From positions 434,001 through 498,000 of the forward strand of contig CAJXMW010000002.1 of NCBI GenBank assembly GCA_913056235.1: DNA of 64,000 bases. The letters run 5' to 3'. Both the position numbers and the translations under genes were made by a program. Shown here piece by piece: positions 35,873-43,814 of this stretch (the first letter of the stretch is position 1; every line of letters begins with the position of its first letter). The stretch is from an uncultured Fodinibius sp. (GTDB taxonomy: Bacteria; Bacteroidota; Rhodothermia; Balneolales; Balneolaceae). A model generated the notes under the pieces. The model was given only the letters and a program-made list of their open reading frames with translations. It ran no database searches and was not told the DNA's origin.

Positions 35873-36787
35873 ATGAGGTTTATATTAAGTTTTTTAGCTA
35901 TTTGTAGCTTCCTTGGCTACAATACTTTTGCTCAACAAACCACATATACTAATCCTATCATTTCAAAGATGGGGCTTGCAGATCCTGATGTATTTTACTA
36001 CGATGGAACTTATTATTTATCCGGTACCGAGGGAGGGTCAGGTTATTGGATTTATACGTCTCAGGATTTAGTACATTGGAAAAAAGAAGATAAGGTTTTT
36101 GAAACAGAAATTGGCGATGCTTGGGCACCGGATTTCTGGTATAATGAAAAAGACGGCTATTTTTATATCTACACTTCTGAAGATTTTACGATTAATGTTG
36201 CCCGCTCAAAAACACCTACTGGTACCTACCAAATACAAAATACGCTGGTAAATGATGCTATTGATGCCCATCTTTATCAAGACACAGATGGGCAATTGTA
36301 TTTATTTTACGTAAAACATGCCGAGGAGATTTGGGCACGGAAAATGAAATCACCAACAGAGTTTGCGGATGAAGATGAAGTCTTTATCATGACGGATGAT
36401 CATGAATGGGAAACGCCCAGAAATGAGGGTCCTTTTATCATTAAAAGAGACAGCACATACTATTTAATATATTCGGGCAATAATGCTAATAATCCGGCCT
36501 ATGCTATAGGCTATGCTACCTCCGATAAACCTTTAGGACCATACAAAAAATATGAAGGCAACCCGATTGCCAAAAAAGATCCGTCTCAAGGAATCTATGG
36601 TCCAGGTCATGGAGTAGCTATTCAAGATGAAGCTGGAAATTACTGGTATGTTTACCATCAAAAAATGGATAATGGAATCAATTATAACCGCAAAGTATGT
36701 ATAGACCCTATCCATTTCGATGAAAAGGGTCATTTATTATTAAATCTAACTCATGGAACAGAACAAAACGGCCCTATAGTAGATTAG
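35873..36787 (+). CDS. GH43 family glycoside hydrolase, exported
   Basis: A 304-residue five-bladed beta-propeller enzyme with a signal peptide (residues 1-20, ending FAQQ). The three catalytic positions of GH43 are visible: Asp37 in LADPDVFYYDG (base), Asp131 in AIDAHLYQD (pKa modulator) and Glu185 in RNEGPFI (acid). The protein is a single catalytic domain without a carbohydrate module. GH43 enzymes act on arabinofuranosides, xylosides or galactofuranosides; in a mannan locus the removal of such side residues is the likely job (inference). It has its own 215-base upstream region with a candidate operator. Confidence 0.92.
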   Translation: MRFILSFLAICSFLGYNTFAQQTTYTNPIISKMGLADPDVFYYDGTYYLSGTEGGSGYWIYTSQDLVHWKKEDKVFETEIGDAWAPDFWYNEKDGYFYIYTSEDFTINVARSKTPTGTYQIQNTLVNDAIDAHLYQDTDGQLYLFYVKHAEEIWARKMKSPTEFADEDEVFIMTDDHEWETPRNEGPFIIKRDSTYYLIYSGNNANNPAYAIGYATSDKPLGPYKKYEGNPIAKKDPSQGIYGPGHGVAIQDEAGNYWYVYHQKMDNGINYNRKVCIDPIHFDEKGHLLLNLTHGTEQNGPIVD

Positions 36788-37145
36788 TACTTGCTTTCTA
36801 TTCAGAACAAAGTAGAAAGGCACTTGTAGAGTAATTTTTTCAACATTCAATTCAGAGGTTGGTTCTGTGTGTTGAATAATGTCTTCCTTAACCAAAGTGT
36901 TGTTTAATTGACATTTTCGAGTTTTCTCAACTCTGTCCCCTACGTCCGTAAATAAATGTCTGAAGAGATTAAGCATTCTGTGAGAGCTAGCCTTTCCCCG
37001 TCGAGTTTATTTAAAAAAAGAGGACATACGTTGAAATGTCACAGGTTTAGTCAAAGAACGGGAACGAAAGCATAAACGCGCGCGCTTCTTGGTAATAAGT
37101 TTCCCCAAATTTACCCACACTGTTTTGATTAACTAGGGGGGGCAA
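36788..37145. other. Intergenic region at the right border of the PUL
   Basis: This 358-base spacer separates the PUL from the convergent TPR gene. A 7-bp inverted repeat CTTTCTA/TAGAAAG (36794-36819) follows the GH43 stop, with TTTTTT only later at 36835-36840, so it is at best a poor terminator. TTCAACA/TGTTGAA (36839-36876) is another inverted repeat. A minus-strand 76-codon frame (36746-36976) crosses it but has no recognisable product. I see no integrase, tRNA or att-like duplication. Confidence 0.5.
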
Positions 37146-37772
37146 TCAGGAGTCCTGTAAAGCCTCTTTGCAGACTGCTAAATCATCTTTGGCGGGCTGG
37201 TAATCGGGGGCAATTTCCAGGCATTGTTCATAATAGGAGATAGCCTCCTCGTATTCCTGCAGATGCTTTAATATAAAGCCAATATTGTTGTACGCCTCGT
37301 GGAATTCGGGATCCAGCTCAATGACTTTTTTGTAGCAGTTGCCGGCTTCTGCTGTGTTATTGTGGCGCAGGTGGTGGTTGCCGAGATTGAAGTATCCCAT
37401 AGGATTCTCCGGCTTGAGCTTGGTGATGTATTCAAACAACTCACGGGCTTTCTCCTCATCCTCGGCCAGCTCATATACATCTGCCAGATTGTTAAGGGCA
37501 GGTACGTAATCAGGCTTGATATCAAGCGCATTGAGATAGTGATTTACGGCTTTTTCGACCTCCTGCTGCTCAAAAAAGGTATTAGCCAAGTTGAAATGAA
37601 CTTTGAAATCATCGGGCTGTTGTTCCAGCGATTGTTGATAGGCTTGCACGGCCTGATCATATTCGCCCAACATGTGGAAGCCTACGCCCAGCTCGTTCAG
37701 CAAGGCGGGATCTTCGGGGGATTCCTCTAATTCCTGTTTAATTTCCGTAATTTGTCGTTCAATTTGTTCCAT
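37146..37772 (-). CDS. Tetratricopeptide repeat protein
   Basis: A 208-residue soluble protein made of about five TPR units from residue 20 to the end, each with the W/LG-Y-A-P spacing (for example ALLNELGVGFHMLGEYDQAV, VHFNLANTFFEQQEVEKAV, GYFNLGNHHLRHNNTAEAG, AYNNIGFILKHLQEYEEAI). No signal peptide or membrane segment is seen. TPR arrays mediate protein-protein contacts; no partner is indicated by the neighbours. It is 249 bases from btaB on the same strand, with small hairpins in the gap. Confidence 0.9.
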   Translation of the reverse strand: MEQIERQITEIKQELEESPEDPALLNELGVGFHMLGEYDQAVQAYQQSLEQQPDDFKVHFNLANTFFEQQEVEKAVNHYLNALDIKPDYVPALNNLADVYELAEDEEKARELFEYITKLKPENPMGYFNLGNHHLRHNNTAEAGNCYKKVIELDPEFHEAYNNIGFILKHLQEYEEAISYYEQCLEIAPDYQPAKDDLAVCKEALQDS

Positions 37773-38021
37773 AGATGCCTAAGATAAGAAATGCTGACGA
37801 TTAACTCAGTACGAATATATTGTCTGGACTGTGGATTAAAGCTTGGAATATCAATCCTCCTGTCCTCCTTCTCCTAGGAGGAACTCACGGAATAATTTCT
37901 GGTTTCAGAGATGGTCGGACTAGCAATCCGGTCTGCAGAAAACTGGTTAAGCATTGAGCTGAAGCTATGAGTCCTGTGTTAATTTGCTCATCAGGCTTCA
38001 AGATCAGAAGCCAGATGCGAG

Positions 38022-38660
38022 TTAGCTTTGTCGTCCCAAAAACAAGAAATAAGACCACAATCCCAGGTAGGCATGATTGATTTCGGTTTCAATGGGACGA
38101 AAGTATTTTTGCAGGAGGGGCAGCATGTGTCCGCTTAAATCTACATGATTTACGCTCATCCATTTTTGGAACCAGCTAAAAGGAGAGGTGTGGAAGTCAA
38201 CTACAGCAATATAGCCGTTGGACTTGAGATCCTGGCTAATTTGTTCCAGTACATCCTCAGCCTGATCGCCAATCATGGTCAGCGAGTAGGAGAGCAAAAT
38301 CAGATCAAACGGATCGTTGGCGACCGTTTTGGCCCCATATTCAGCTTGTTGAAAGTCTACATGACGAGTGTTCAGCAGCTTATTTTGGGCTTTCTGGAGC
38401 ATATCCTGTGATAGATCAACGCCGAGGATATGAGCATCCGGGAAATGATAGTTGAGGTGCTCAATATTTTTACCGGTGCCACAGCCAATTTCCATGATGC
38501 GAGGCTGTGAAGGCAGCTCGGGTATCATATCCAGAATTGCTTCGCGGCCAAACAAGAAGCTCCACCGAGTGGCGTCGTATATCTTGGAATGAAACCGGTA
38601 GTATTGTTCTAGTTCGTTGGCTTCGGAGTTGCTGATATGTGTCTCTGATGATTCCGTCAT
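38022..38660 (-). CDS. btaB: SAM-dependent N-methyltransferase, probable BtaB
   Basis: A 212-residue class I methyltransferase. Motif I is IMEIGCGTGKNIEHL, followed by GVDLSQDMLQKAQ (acidic residue for the SAM ribose) and DLILLSYSLTMIGD. Alone it could be any small-molecule methylase, but its ATG overlaps the stop of a BtaA homologue (38657-38660, ATGA) and its size matches BtaB. BtaB adds three methyl groups to diacylglyceryl-homoserine to give the betaine lipid DGTS. Function assigned mainly from the operon. A GGCTTC/GAAGCC hairpin (37994-38012) lies just past the stop. Confidence 0.8.
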   Translation of the reverse strand: MTESSETHISNSEANELEQYYRFHSKIYDATRWSFLFGREAILDMIPELPSQPRIMEIGCGTGKNIEHLNYHFPDAHILGVDLSQDMLQKAQNKLLNTRHVDFQQAEYGAKTVANDPFDLILLSYSLTMIGDQAEDVLEQISQDLKSNGYIAVVDFHTSPFSWFQKWMSVNHVDLSGHMLPLLQKYFRPIETEINHAYLGLWSYFLFLGRQS

Positions 38661-39823
38661 TGTACTATTCCCAGGTGTGTGGATTCGTATGTACCCACGC
38701 GATCTTTCTGGTGAGCTTGTTCAGTTCGTTCAGGCTGAAACTCAACATACGGGTCGATAAAATCGGGCAGAAAGGTTAGCGACGGTCCGGCAGAACGGAA
38801 CAGGATTCGCGCTCCGGGTGCAGCATTTTTTAGGATCAGTTTCCATTCTTCAGCCAGTAACTCTGGTCGTGCATCCGCCATCCAGTCTTGATGATCTAGC
38901 AGCACAAAATGAGAATATTGCCCGGGATTCCGTTTCAGGAATGTCAAAAGGGTGGAGGTGTGCGTTTCAATCTTGTGGACACTTCGATGGAGCCATTCGA
39001 AGTGGCGCTCAAGTAGATAGTTTGGGCAGCAATCCCGAGTGTAGGAGCCAGTCATATATACCCTCCAAAAGTAATTATCTCGAATTGGCAATTGAGTAAA
39101 TACATATCGCAGTGATTGGCGGATAAAATGGAGCAGGCCGCCGTTGTATTCTTCCTCGATCATCTTCTGCTGTGTAGAGGGCACACCCAGCATCGTCATG
39201 GTGGCGTGTTGCTTGATTAACCACTTGGAAAAGGCATTCCAGAGCTGCGGCTCTATGGCTTCAAAATAGTATGTTTGCTCTTGGAGGCTCTCGGCATTCA
39301 GAAGTTTCTGAATTGGTTCCTGTAGTCCTTTGCGATGTATTCGCTTGTACACCATTAATGCTACTTTGCCAGATGTACCGCTAAAGTAGAAGCTTGGGCG
39401 ACTAGAGGTGGGGATAAAACTGGAGATATAATTATCCCAATACGATTGTGCTGCAGTGGACAGCCGATTGCGTAACTGCCGTTGATAGATCAACTCAGCG
39501 CCCTGTTTCTGGCCACGGCCAAAGAAATCCCAAAGCAGTTGATAACTTTGATTTTGAAACAGAGCTTTCTTTAAATCCAGCAGTGCATTTTGGGCGGGGT
39601 TGGCATCCACGCAATGAATTTGTTGAACATCATCCAGCAGGTAGTCCAGGGCATTACAACCAGCACTGGTCAGCATCACGATTTTGCTATCTGAATCCAG
39701 GTCCAGCAGCTCGCGATCAATCCGAGGATCTTCCCAACAGGTGTTGTAGACCAGGTTGTTGGATACCACCGAATTGAAAAGGTGGTGCTGCAGGTGTTTA
39801 ACTATGTTAGAAAGCTTTTCCAT
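38657..39823 (-). CDS. btaA: BtaA: SAM:diacylglycerol 3-amino-3-carboxypropyltransferase (DUF3419)
   Basis: A 388-residue member of the DUF3419/BtaA family, which transfers the 3-amino-3-carboxypropyl group of SAM to diacylglycerol at the membrane, the first step of betaine lipid synthesis. Family marks: NLVYNTCWEDPRIDRELL near residue 22, then the SAM-binding VMLTSAGCNALDYLLDD and HCVDANPAQNALLDLKKAL, and FVLLDHQDWMAD in the C-terminal half. Length is normal. The gene starts alone on the minus strand and overlaps btaB by 4 bases. Such lipids often replace phospholipids when phosphate is short. Confidence 0.88.
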   Translation of the reverse strand: MEKLSNIVKHLQHHLFNSVVSNNLVYNTCWEDPRIDRELLDLDSDSKIVMLTSAGCNALDYLLDDVQQIHCVDANPAQNALLDLKKALFQNQSYQLLWDFFGRGQKQGAELIYQRQLRNRLSTAAQSYWDNYISSFIPTSSRPSFYFSGTSGKVALMVYKRIHRKGLQEPIQKLLNAESLQEQTYYFEAIEPQLWNAFSKWLIKQHATMTMLGVPSTQQKMIEEEYNGGLLHFIRQSLRYVFTQLPIRDNYFWRVYMTGSYTRDCCPNYLLERHFEWLHRSVHKIETHTSTLLTFLKRNPGQYSHFVLLDHQDWMADARPELLAEEWKLILKNAAPGARILFRSAGPSLTFLPDFIDPYVEFQPERTEQAHQKDRVGTYESTHLGIVQ

Positions 39824-39977
39824 ATCACTGACAAACCTAATAGATCAATATGTACTCGGTGTGAATGAATCATAAAGGTTTTGTAAAGAGTTGCCAATAC
39901 TAAGCCAATTTGAAGGCTGTGATTCATCGTATAATTTGTATCTTTAGACGTAAACACGAACAATTAAAGGTATTATT

Positions 39978-40232
39978 ATGGCTGACGAACAAAACGATCC
40001 ACAAGAGCGAGAAGAATCGACGACGGAAGAGAAGAAACGAGCAAAAATAAGAAATTACGAAAAGCTGATCGATCGACTGAAGAGTGAGCGCGAAGAGCTC
40101 CAAGATGAGATCAACCGTGATTATCGCGAAGCGCGGCGTTATGTTCGCTCACATCCCGAAGAAGGTGTGCTTTTCGCTTTTGTCGGCGGCATTGCACTGG
40201 GCTATGTGGTGAGTAAGCTTGGCCGCAAATAA
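39978..40232 (+). CDS. Small membrane-anchored protein, DUF883/ElaB-like architecture
   Basis: An 84-residue protein with a charged N-terminal half predicted to be helical coiled coil (residues 20-60, rich in Glu/Arg/Lys) and one C-terminal membrane helix, GVLFAFVGGIALGYVVSKL, followed by GRK. That layout is the one of ElaB/YqjD-type inner-membrane proteins that bind ribosomes, but the resemblance is of architecture only. It precedes prfB by 45 bases on the same strand. Confidence 0.7.
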   Translation: MADEQNDPQEREESTTEEKKRAKIRNYEKLIDRLKSEREELQDEINRDYREARRYVRSHPEEGVLFAFVGGIALGYVVSKLGRK

Positions 40233-40277
40233 TTATCGAAGACCCTCATTAGAACTTGTAATGAAAATATTTATACC

Positions 40278-41412
40278 GTGAGCACCACAACTATTAATGC
40301 TGATCATCTGAATGATTTATTCGAGCGCGTGGATGCGCTCAGGGGGTATCTTTGACTATGAACAGCGCAAAGTAAGAATTATAGAGCTGCAGGAGCAGAC
40401 GCAGAATCCCAACTTTTGGGATGATCCCGAGGAAGCCCGTCGGATTATGAAGAAGATTGACCATGAGAAAAATATGGTCAAAAGCTGGGACGAGCTGGAT
40501 GAACTGCGCGAAAGCATCCAGGTATACCGCGAATTTATGGATGAAGGCGAAGATGTGGGTGATGAGTTGCAGCAGGAAATCCAGAAGCTTGAAGAAAAGA
40601 TTGAAGAGCTTGAGCTGCGCAATATGCTGCGCGGTGACGATGATCACCGAGATGCTATTCTGAGCTTTAATCCGGGCGCAGGTGGTACCGAAAGTCAAGA
40701 CTGGGCCGAGATGCTCTACCGCATGTACACCCAGTGGTGTAGAAAGAAAGACTACGAGATTTCGGTTCTTGAATACCAGCAGGGTGATGTAGCAGGACTC
40801 AAAAGTGCCACTATTCAAGTCGAAGGCGAATTTGCCTACGGTTTTTTAAAGGCCGAGAGCGGCGTGCATCGACTGGTGCGCATTTCGCCCTTTGACAGCA
40901 ACTCGCGTCGGCATACCTCGTTTTGCTCGGTGTTTGTATCCCCGTTAGTAGACGACAGCATTGAGGTAGATATTGATGAGAGCAGCGTGGAGCTGCAGCG
41001 TTTTCGTGCCAGTGGCGCCGGCGGTCAGCACGTCAACAAAACGGAGACGGCTGTGCGACTAATCTGGGAAGGAGAACTTTCTGATGGCAGCCATCAGCAG
41101 GTGGTGGCCGAGTGCCAGCAGGAGCGATCCCAAAAACAAAATCGTGACAAGGCGATGACATTGCTGAAGTCGAAAATCTACGAGCTGGAAAAGCAGATCA
41201 AGGAGCGAAAGAAAGAAAAGCTGGAAGCCTCGAAAAAAGATATCGAGTGGGGCTCGCAAATTCGTTCGTACGTTTTTCATCCCTATAACATGGTGAAAGA
41301 TCATCGTACGAATTACGAGACGTCCAACACCGATGCGGTGATGGATGGAGAACTGGATGAGTTTATAAACGAGTACCTGCTTTCCATCGCAGCTTCAGAC
41401 AAGACAGAATAA
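40278..41412 (+). CDS. prfB: Peptide chain release factor 2 (programmed +1 frameshift)
   Basis: RF2 recognises UAA and UGA and triggers peptide release. Two frames must be joined: from a GTG at 40278, 25 codons (ending RVDALRGYL) run to an in-frame TGA at 40353, then a +1 shift continues as DYEQRKVRIIEL to the stop at 41412, 377 residues in all. The joined N-terminus aligns with known RF2 (ERxDxLRGYLDY). Downstream are the SPF codon-recognition tripeptide (LVRISPFDSNSRR) and GGQ (SGAGGQHVNKTETAV). A shorter in-frame reading from 40312 would give a non-native N-terminus. The stop overlaps the coaE ATG (TAATG). Confidence 0.96.
40341..40356 (+). promoter_or_regulatory. prfB autoregulatory frameshift site
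   Basis: AGGGGGTATCTTTGAC holds the internal Shine-Dalgarno (AGGGGG), the slippery CUU codon at 40350-40352 and the UGA at 40353-40355 followed by C, the poor-termination context. When RF2 is scarce, the ribosome shifts +1 onto UUU. It is the same sequence as the classic E. coli site as I recall it. Confidence 0.97.
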
Positions 41413-42017
41413 TGGTTACTGTAGGCATCACCGGCGGTATAGGGAGCGGCAAATCCACGGTCTGTGAGATTTGGCAAAGCCTGGGTGCCTACATCCTAAA
41501 TGCCGATGAGCTTGCGAAGCAGGTGATGGTTGAGCATCCCGAAGTAAAATCGGAGCTTATTAACACATTTGGAGAAGATGCCTTTAAGTCGGATGGATCA
41601 CTAAATAGGCAGCACTTAGCCACTGAGGCTTTTGAGAAGGGCAGGGTACAGGAGCTGAATGCTATTGTGCATCCTCGTTTGCCTTCTGCTGCGGCTGACA
41701 GGATGGAGGAGGCAGAGGCTTCTGGTTATGAGGTCTTCGTTTATGAGGCAGCGCTTCTGCTCGAAAATCTGGAGCCCGGCGATCTTGATTTCGTGGTGTT
41801 AGTGCTAGCGGATGAACAGAAGCGTGTTGAACGTGTGCAGGGGCGTGACAACAGCTCGGCCGATAAAATAAGGCAGCGAATACAGAAACAGCGTGATTTT
41901 GAAAAAGCCGCGGATCGCGTGGATTATGTTATCCGTAACAATGGTTCACTTGAGGAACTCGAAAAGAAAGCCGAAGTTATATACCAAAATTTCTTGACTC
42001 AGCAGAAACAAAAATAG
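41412..42017 (+). CDS. coaE: Dephospho-CoA kinase
   Basis: Last step of coenzyme A synthesis: phosphorylates the 3'-hydroxyl of dephospho-CoA. The 201-residue length is standard. The P-loop GITGGIGSGKST (residues 4-15), the NADELAKQVM segment, VHPRLP and the lid motif ADKIRQRIQKQRDFEKAADRVDYVIRN are typical, with the conserved Asp in the last. It is coupled to prfB by a TAATG overlap and followed after 39 bases by fbp. Confidence 0.95.
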   Translation: MVTVGITGGIGSGKSTVCEIWQSLGAYILNADELAKQVMVEHPEVKSELINTFGEDAFKSDGSLNRQHLATEAFEKGRVQELNAIVHPRLPSAAADRMEEAEASGYEVFVYEAALLLENLEPGDLDFVVLVLADEQKRVERVQGRDNSSADKIRQRIQKQRDFEKAADRVDYVIRNNGSLEELEKKAEVIYQNFLTQQKQK

Positions 42018-42056
42018 CAACTAAATATTTATTAAGATCAGCAGCGAGGGATACAT

Positions 42057-43100
42057 ATGGTAGATCGCAAAACCAACCGGGTCATCACGCTCGAAGAATA
42101 TATCATCCAGGCTCAGAACAAATTTCCGGGCGCTACGGGTGAGCTTTCACAATTACTTCGGGATATTGGTCTGGCGGCAAAAATTATATCAAGAGAGGTA
42201 AACAAAGCAGGAATTACGAATATTCTAGGTGAAGACGGGACCACAAATGTCCATGGCGAATCGGTAAAAAAGCTTGATTTGTTTGCCGACAAGCAGCTTA
42301 TCTCGGCGCTCAATCGGTCCGAAATTACCTGCATGGTGATCTCCGAGGAGAACGACGGCATCGTGGAGCTGGATAACGACGGCGGCAAGTATATTGTCTA
42401 CCTGGATCCGCTGGACGGTTCGTCTAATATTGATGTGAATGTTTCCATCGGTAGCATTTTCTCCATTTATATGCGCAAAGATCCTTCTTCTGATGTGCTA
42501 AGCGAGGATGATGCACTACAATCAGGTGTTAAGCAGGTTGCGGCTGGTTATGTACTTTATGGGTCCAGTACTTTGATGGCCTACACTACAGGACTTGGCG
42601 TCTCGGTTTTTACGTTAGATCCCAGTATCGGGGAGTTTATCCTGTCGGATGACGATGTGAAAATACCGGAAAAAGGCACCATTTACAGCGTCAACGAAGG
42701 TAGTTATCACTCTTGGGATGAAGGACTCAAGCAGTATGTTAAGTATTGTCAGGTAGAAGATTCCGAATCAGATCGTCCGTATAAAGCTAGATATATCGGA
42801 TCAATGGTTGCTGATGTACACCGCACACTTATTACCGGCGGGATTTTTATCTACCCCAACAGCAGTCAATATCCCAACGGAAAGCTGCGGTTAATGTACG
42901 AATGTAACCCGCTCAGCTTTTTGATTGAGCAGGCTGGCGGTATGGCAATAGACGGCAAAGGTCGTATTCTTGAAATTAAGCCTGAAGCAATCCATCAACG
43001 TACGCCTATTTTTATTGGCTCCAAAGAAAACGTGATGAAGGTGAAAGAGTTTTTGGATAAAGATCGAAAAGAAGATGAGCAGCCGATTGAAGCTCAGTGA
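42057..43100 (+). CDS. fbp: Class I fructose-1,6-bisphosphatase
   Basis: Dephosphorylates fructose-1,6-bisphosphate in gluconeogenesis; cytoplasmic and Mg-dependent. The 347 residues show GESVKKLDLFADKQL, the metal-binding VISEENDG, VYLDPLDGSSNIDVNVSIGSIFSIY (class I signature) and KLRLMYECNPLSFLIEQAGG near the C-terminus. It would serve growth on fructose-6-P-yielding or non-sugar carbon. Probably cotranscribed with prfB-coaE and ended by the hairpin at 43157. Confidence 0.97.
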   Translation: MVDRKTNRVITLEEYIIQAQNKFPGATGELSQLLRDIGLAAKIISREVNKAGITNILGEDGTTNVHGESVKKLDLFADKQLISALNRSEITCMVISEENDGIVELDNDGGKYIVYLDPLDGSSNIDVNVSIGSIFSIYMRKDPSSDVLSEDDALQSGVKQVAAGYVLYGSSTLMAYTTGLGVSVFTLDPSIGEFILSDDDVKIPEKGTIYSVNEGSYHSWDEGLKQYVKYCQVEDSESDRPYKARYIGSMVADVHRTLITGGIFIYPNSSQYPNGKLRLMYECNPLSFLIEQAGGMAIDGKGRILEIKPEAIHQRTPIFIGSKENVMKVKEFLDKDRKEDEQPIEAQ

Positions 43101-43156
43101 CTTTTTCCGACAGATTTGTAACCGTTTACAATTGGGAAAATACATTTATCTCTAAT

Positions 43157-43192
43157 CCTGAAAGGGTTCGAACCCTTTCAGGGTTTTTGTTT
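43157..43192 (+). terminator. Intrinsic terminator after fbp
   Basis: CCTGAAAGGGTTC (43157-43169) and GAACCCTTTCAGG (43170-43182) form a perfect 26-base palindrome followed by GTTTTTGTTT. It lies 57 bases past the fbp stop. Confidence 0.92.
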
Positions 43193-43220
43193 ACTGGCCA
43201 TTAAATTGAGATAGGATAGT

Positions 43221-43243
43221 AAAAAGCTCGTTTCAACGAGTTT
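43221..43243 (-). terminator. Probable intrinsic terminator after the DUF192 gene
   Basis: On the minus strand AAACTCGT and ACGAGCTTTTT surround a TGAA loop, a short stem followed by T5. A second hairpin with stem GTCCCC/GGGGAC (43287-43314) lies between it and the gene's stop. Confidence 0.6.
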
Positions 43244-43325
43244 CTATATTTAGACTACGGATTCATCCAGATGAAAGGCAATACATGTCCCCAGCATTTC
43301 CAAATACCGGGGACGTTAAAGAAAT

Positions 43326-43814
43326 TTAAAAACTTACTTTCATTCCTTCCTGTATATCATGCGAAACACAATAACCGGCATTGGTCTCTACAACGTATTT
43401 TGCTGGTTCGCCTGAACTAAAATTCTTCTCCGAAAAAGGTTGCGTGTTGTGATGAATGCGCACGATTTCCTTATCTGCATTGACGAAAATAATATCCAGC
43501 GGTAGAGGGGTGTTTGCCATCCAGAAACTACGCGGTTGTGTTTCTTCAAAAATAAATAGCATGCCCTTAGACTGGGGCAGATTACGTATGTCCATCAACC
43601 CTTGGTTGCGTTCGGAATCTTCATCGGCCACAGCAACCTCTACCGTTGAAAGCGTGTCTCCGGAGGTCGATAAGAAAGAAACCGATCGGACGTACTCCAG
43701 GCTTCGGCTCCGATCCTTAGTATTCTTCGAATTCGATTTCTTCTGGGGTTGAGTACACGCGCTCATCAGCACTGCCAGAATGATCGGGAGAAGTAACTTC
43801 GAATGATGTTTCAT
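43326..43814 (-). CDS. DUF192 family lipoprotein
   Basis: A 162-residue protein with a lipoprotein signal (MKHHSKLLLPIILAVLMSAC, Cys20) and a DUF192 domain: RNQGLMDIRNLPQSKGMLFI, PRSFWMANTPLPLDIIFVN and YVVETNAGYCVSHDIQEG. DUF192 proteins are small beta-barrel extracytoplasmic proteins of unknown function. I start it at 43814 because that ATG gives the signal peptide; the frame is open further up but only as overlap with the next gene. The whole signal peptide is thus encoded inside the 3' end of the BNR-protein gene (98-base overlap, different frame). Confidence 0.85.
   Translation of the reverse strand: MKHHSKLLLPIILAVLMSACTQPQKKSNSKNTKDRSRSLEYVRSVSFLSTSGDTLSTVEVAVADEDSERNQGLMDIRNLPQSKGMLFIFEETQPRSFWMANTPLPLDIIFVNADKEIVRIHHNTQPFSEKNFSSGEPAKYVVETNAGYCVSHDIQEGMKVSF

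Noticed and set aside
36746-36976. 76-codon minus-strand frame at the PUL border
   Set aside because: It overlaps the GH43 3' end and has no recognisable motif; chance frame in AT-rich DNA is more likely.
37863-37882. TCCTCC/GGAGGA hairpin between the TPR gene and btaB
   Set aside because: Six-base stem with no U-run in either direction; too short to call a terminator.
42057-43100. fbp as part of the mannan pathway
   Set aside because: It lies in the prfB-coaE unit 5 kb beyond the PUL border and is a general gluconeogenic gene.
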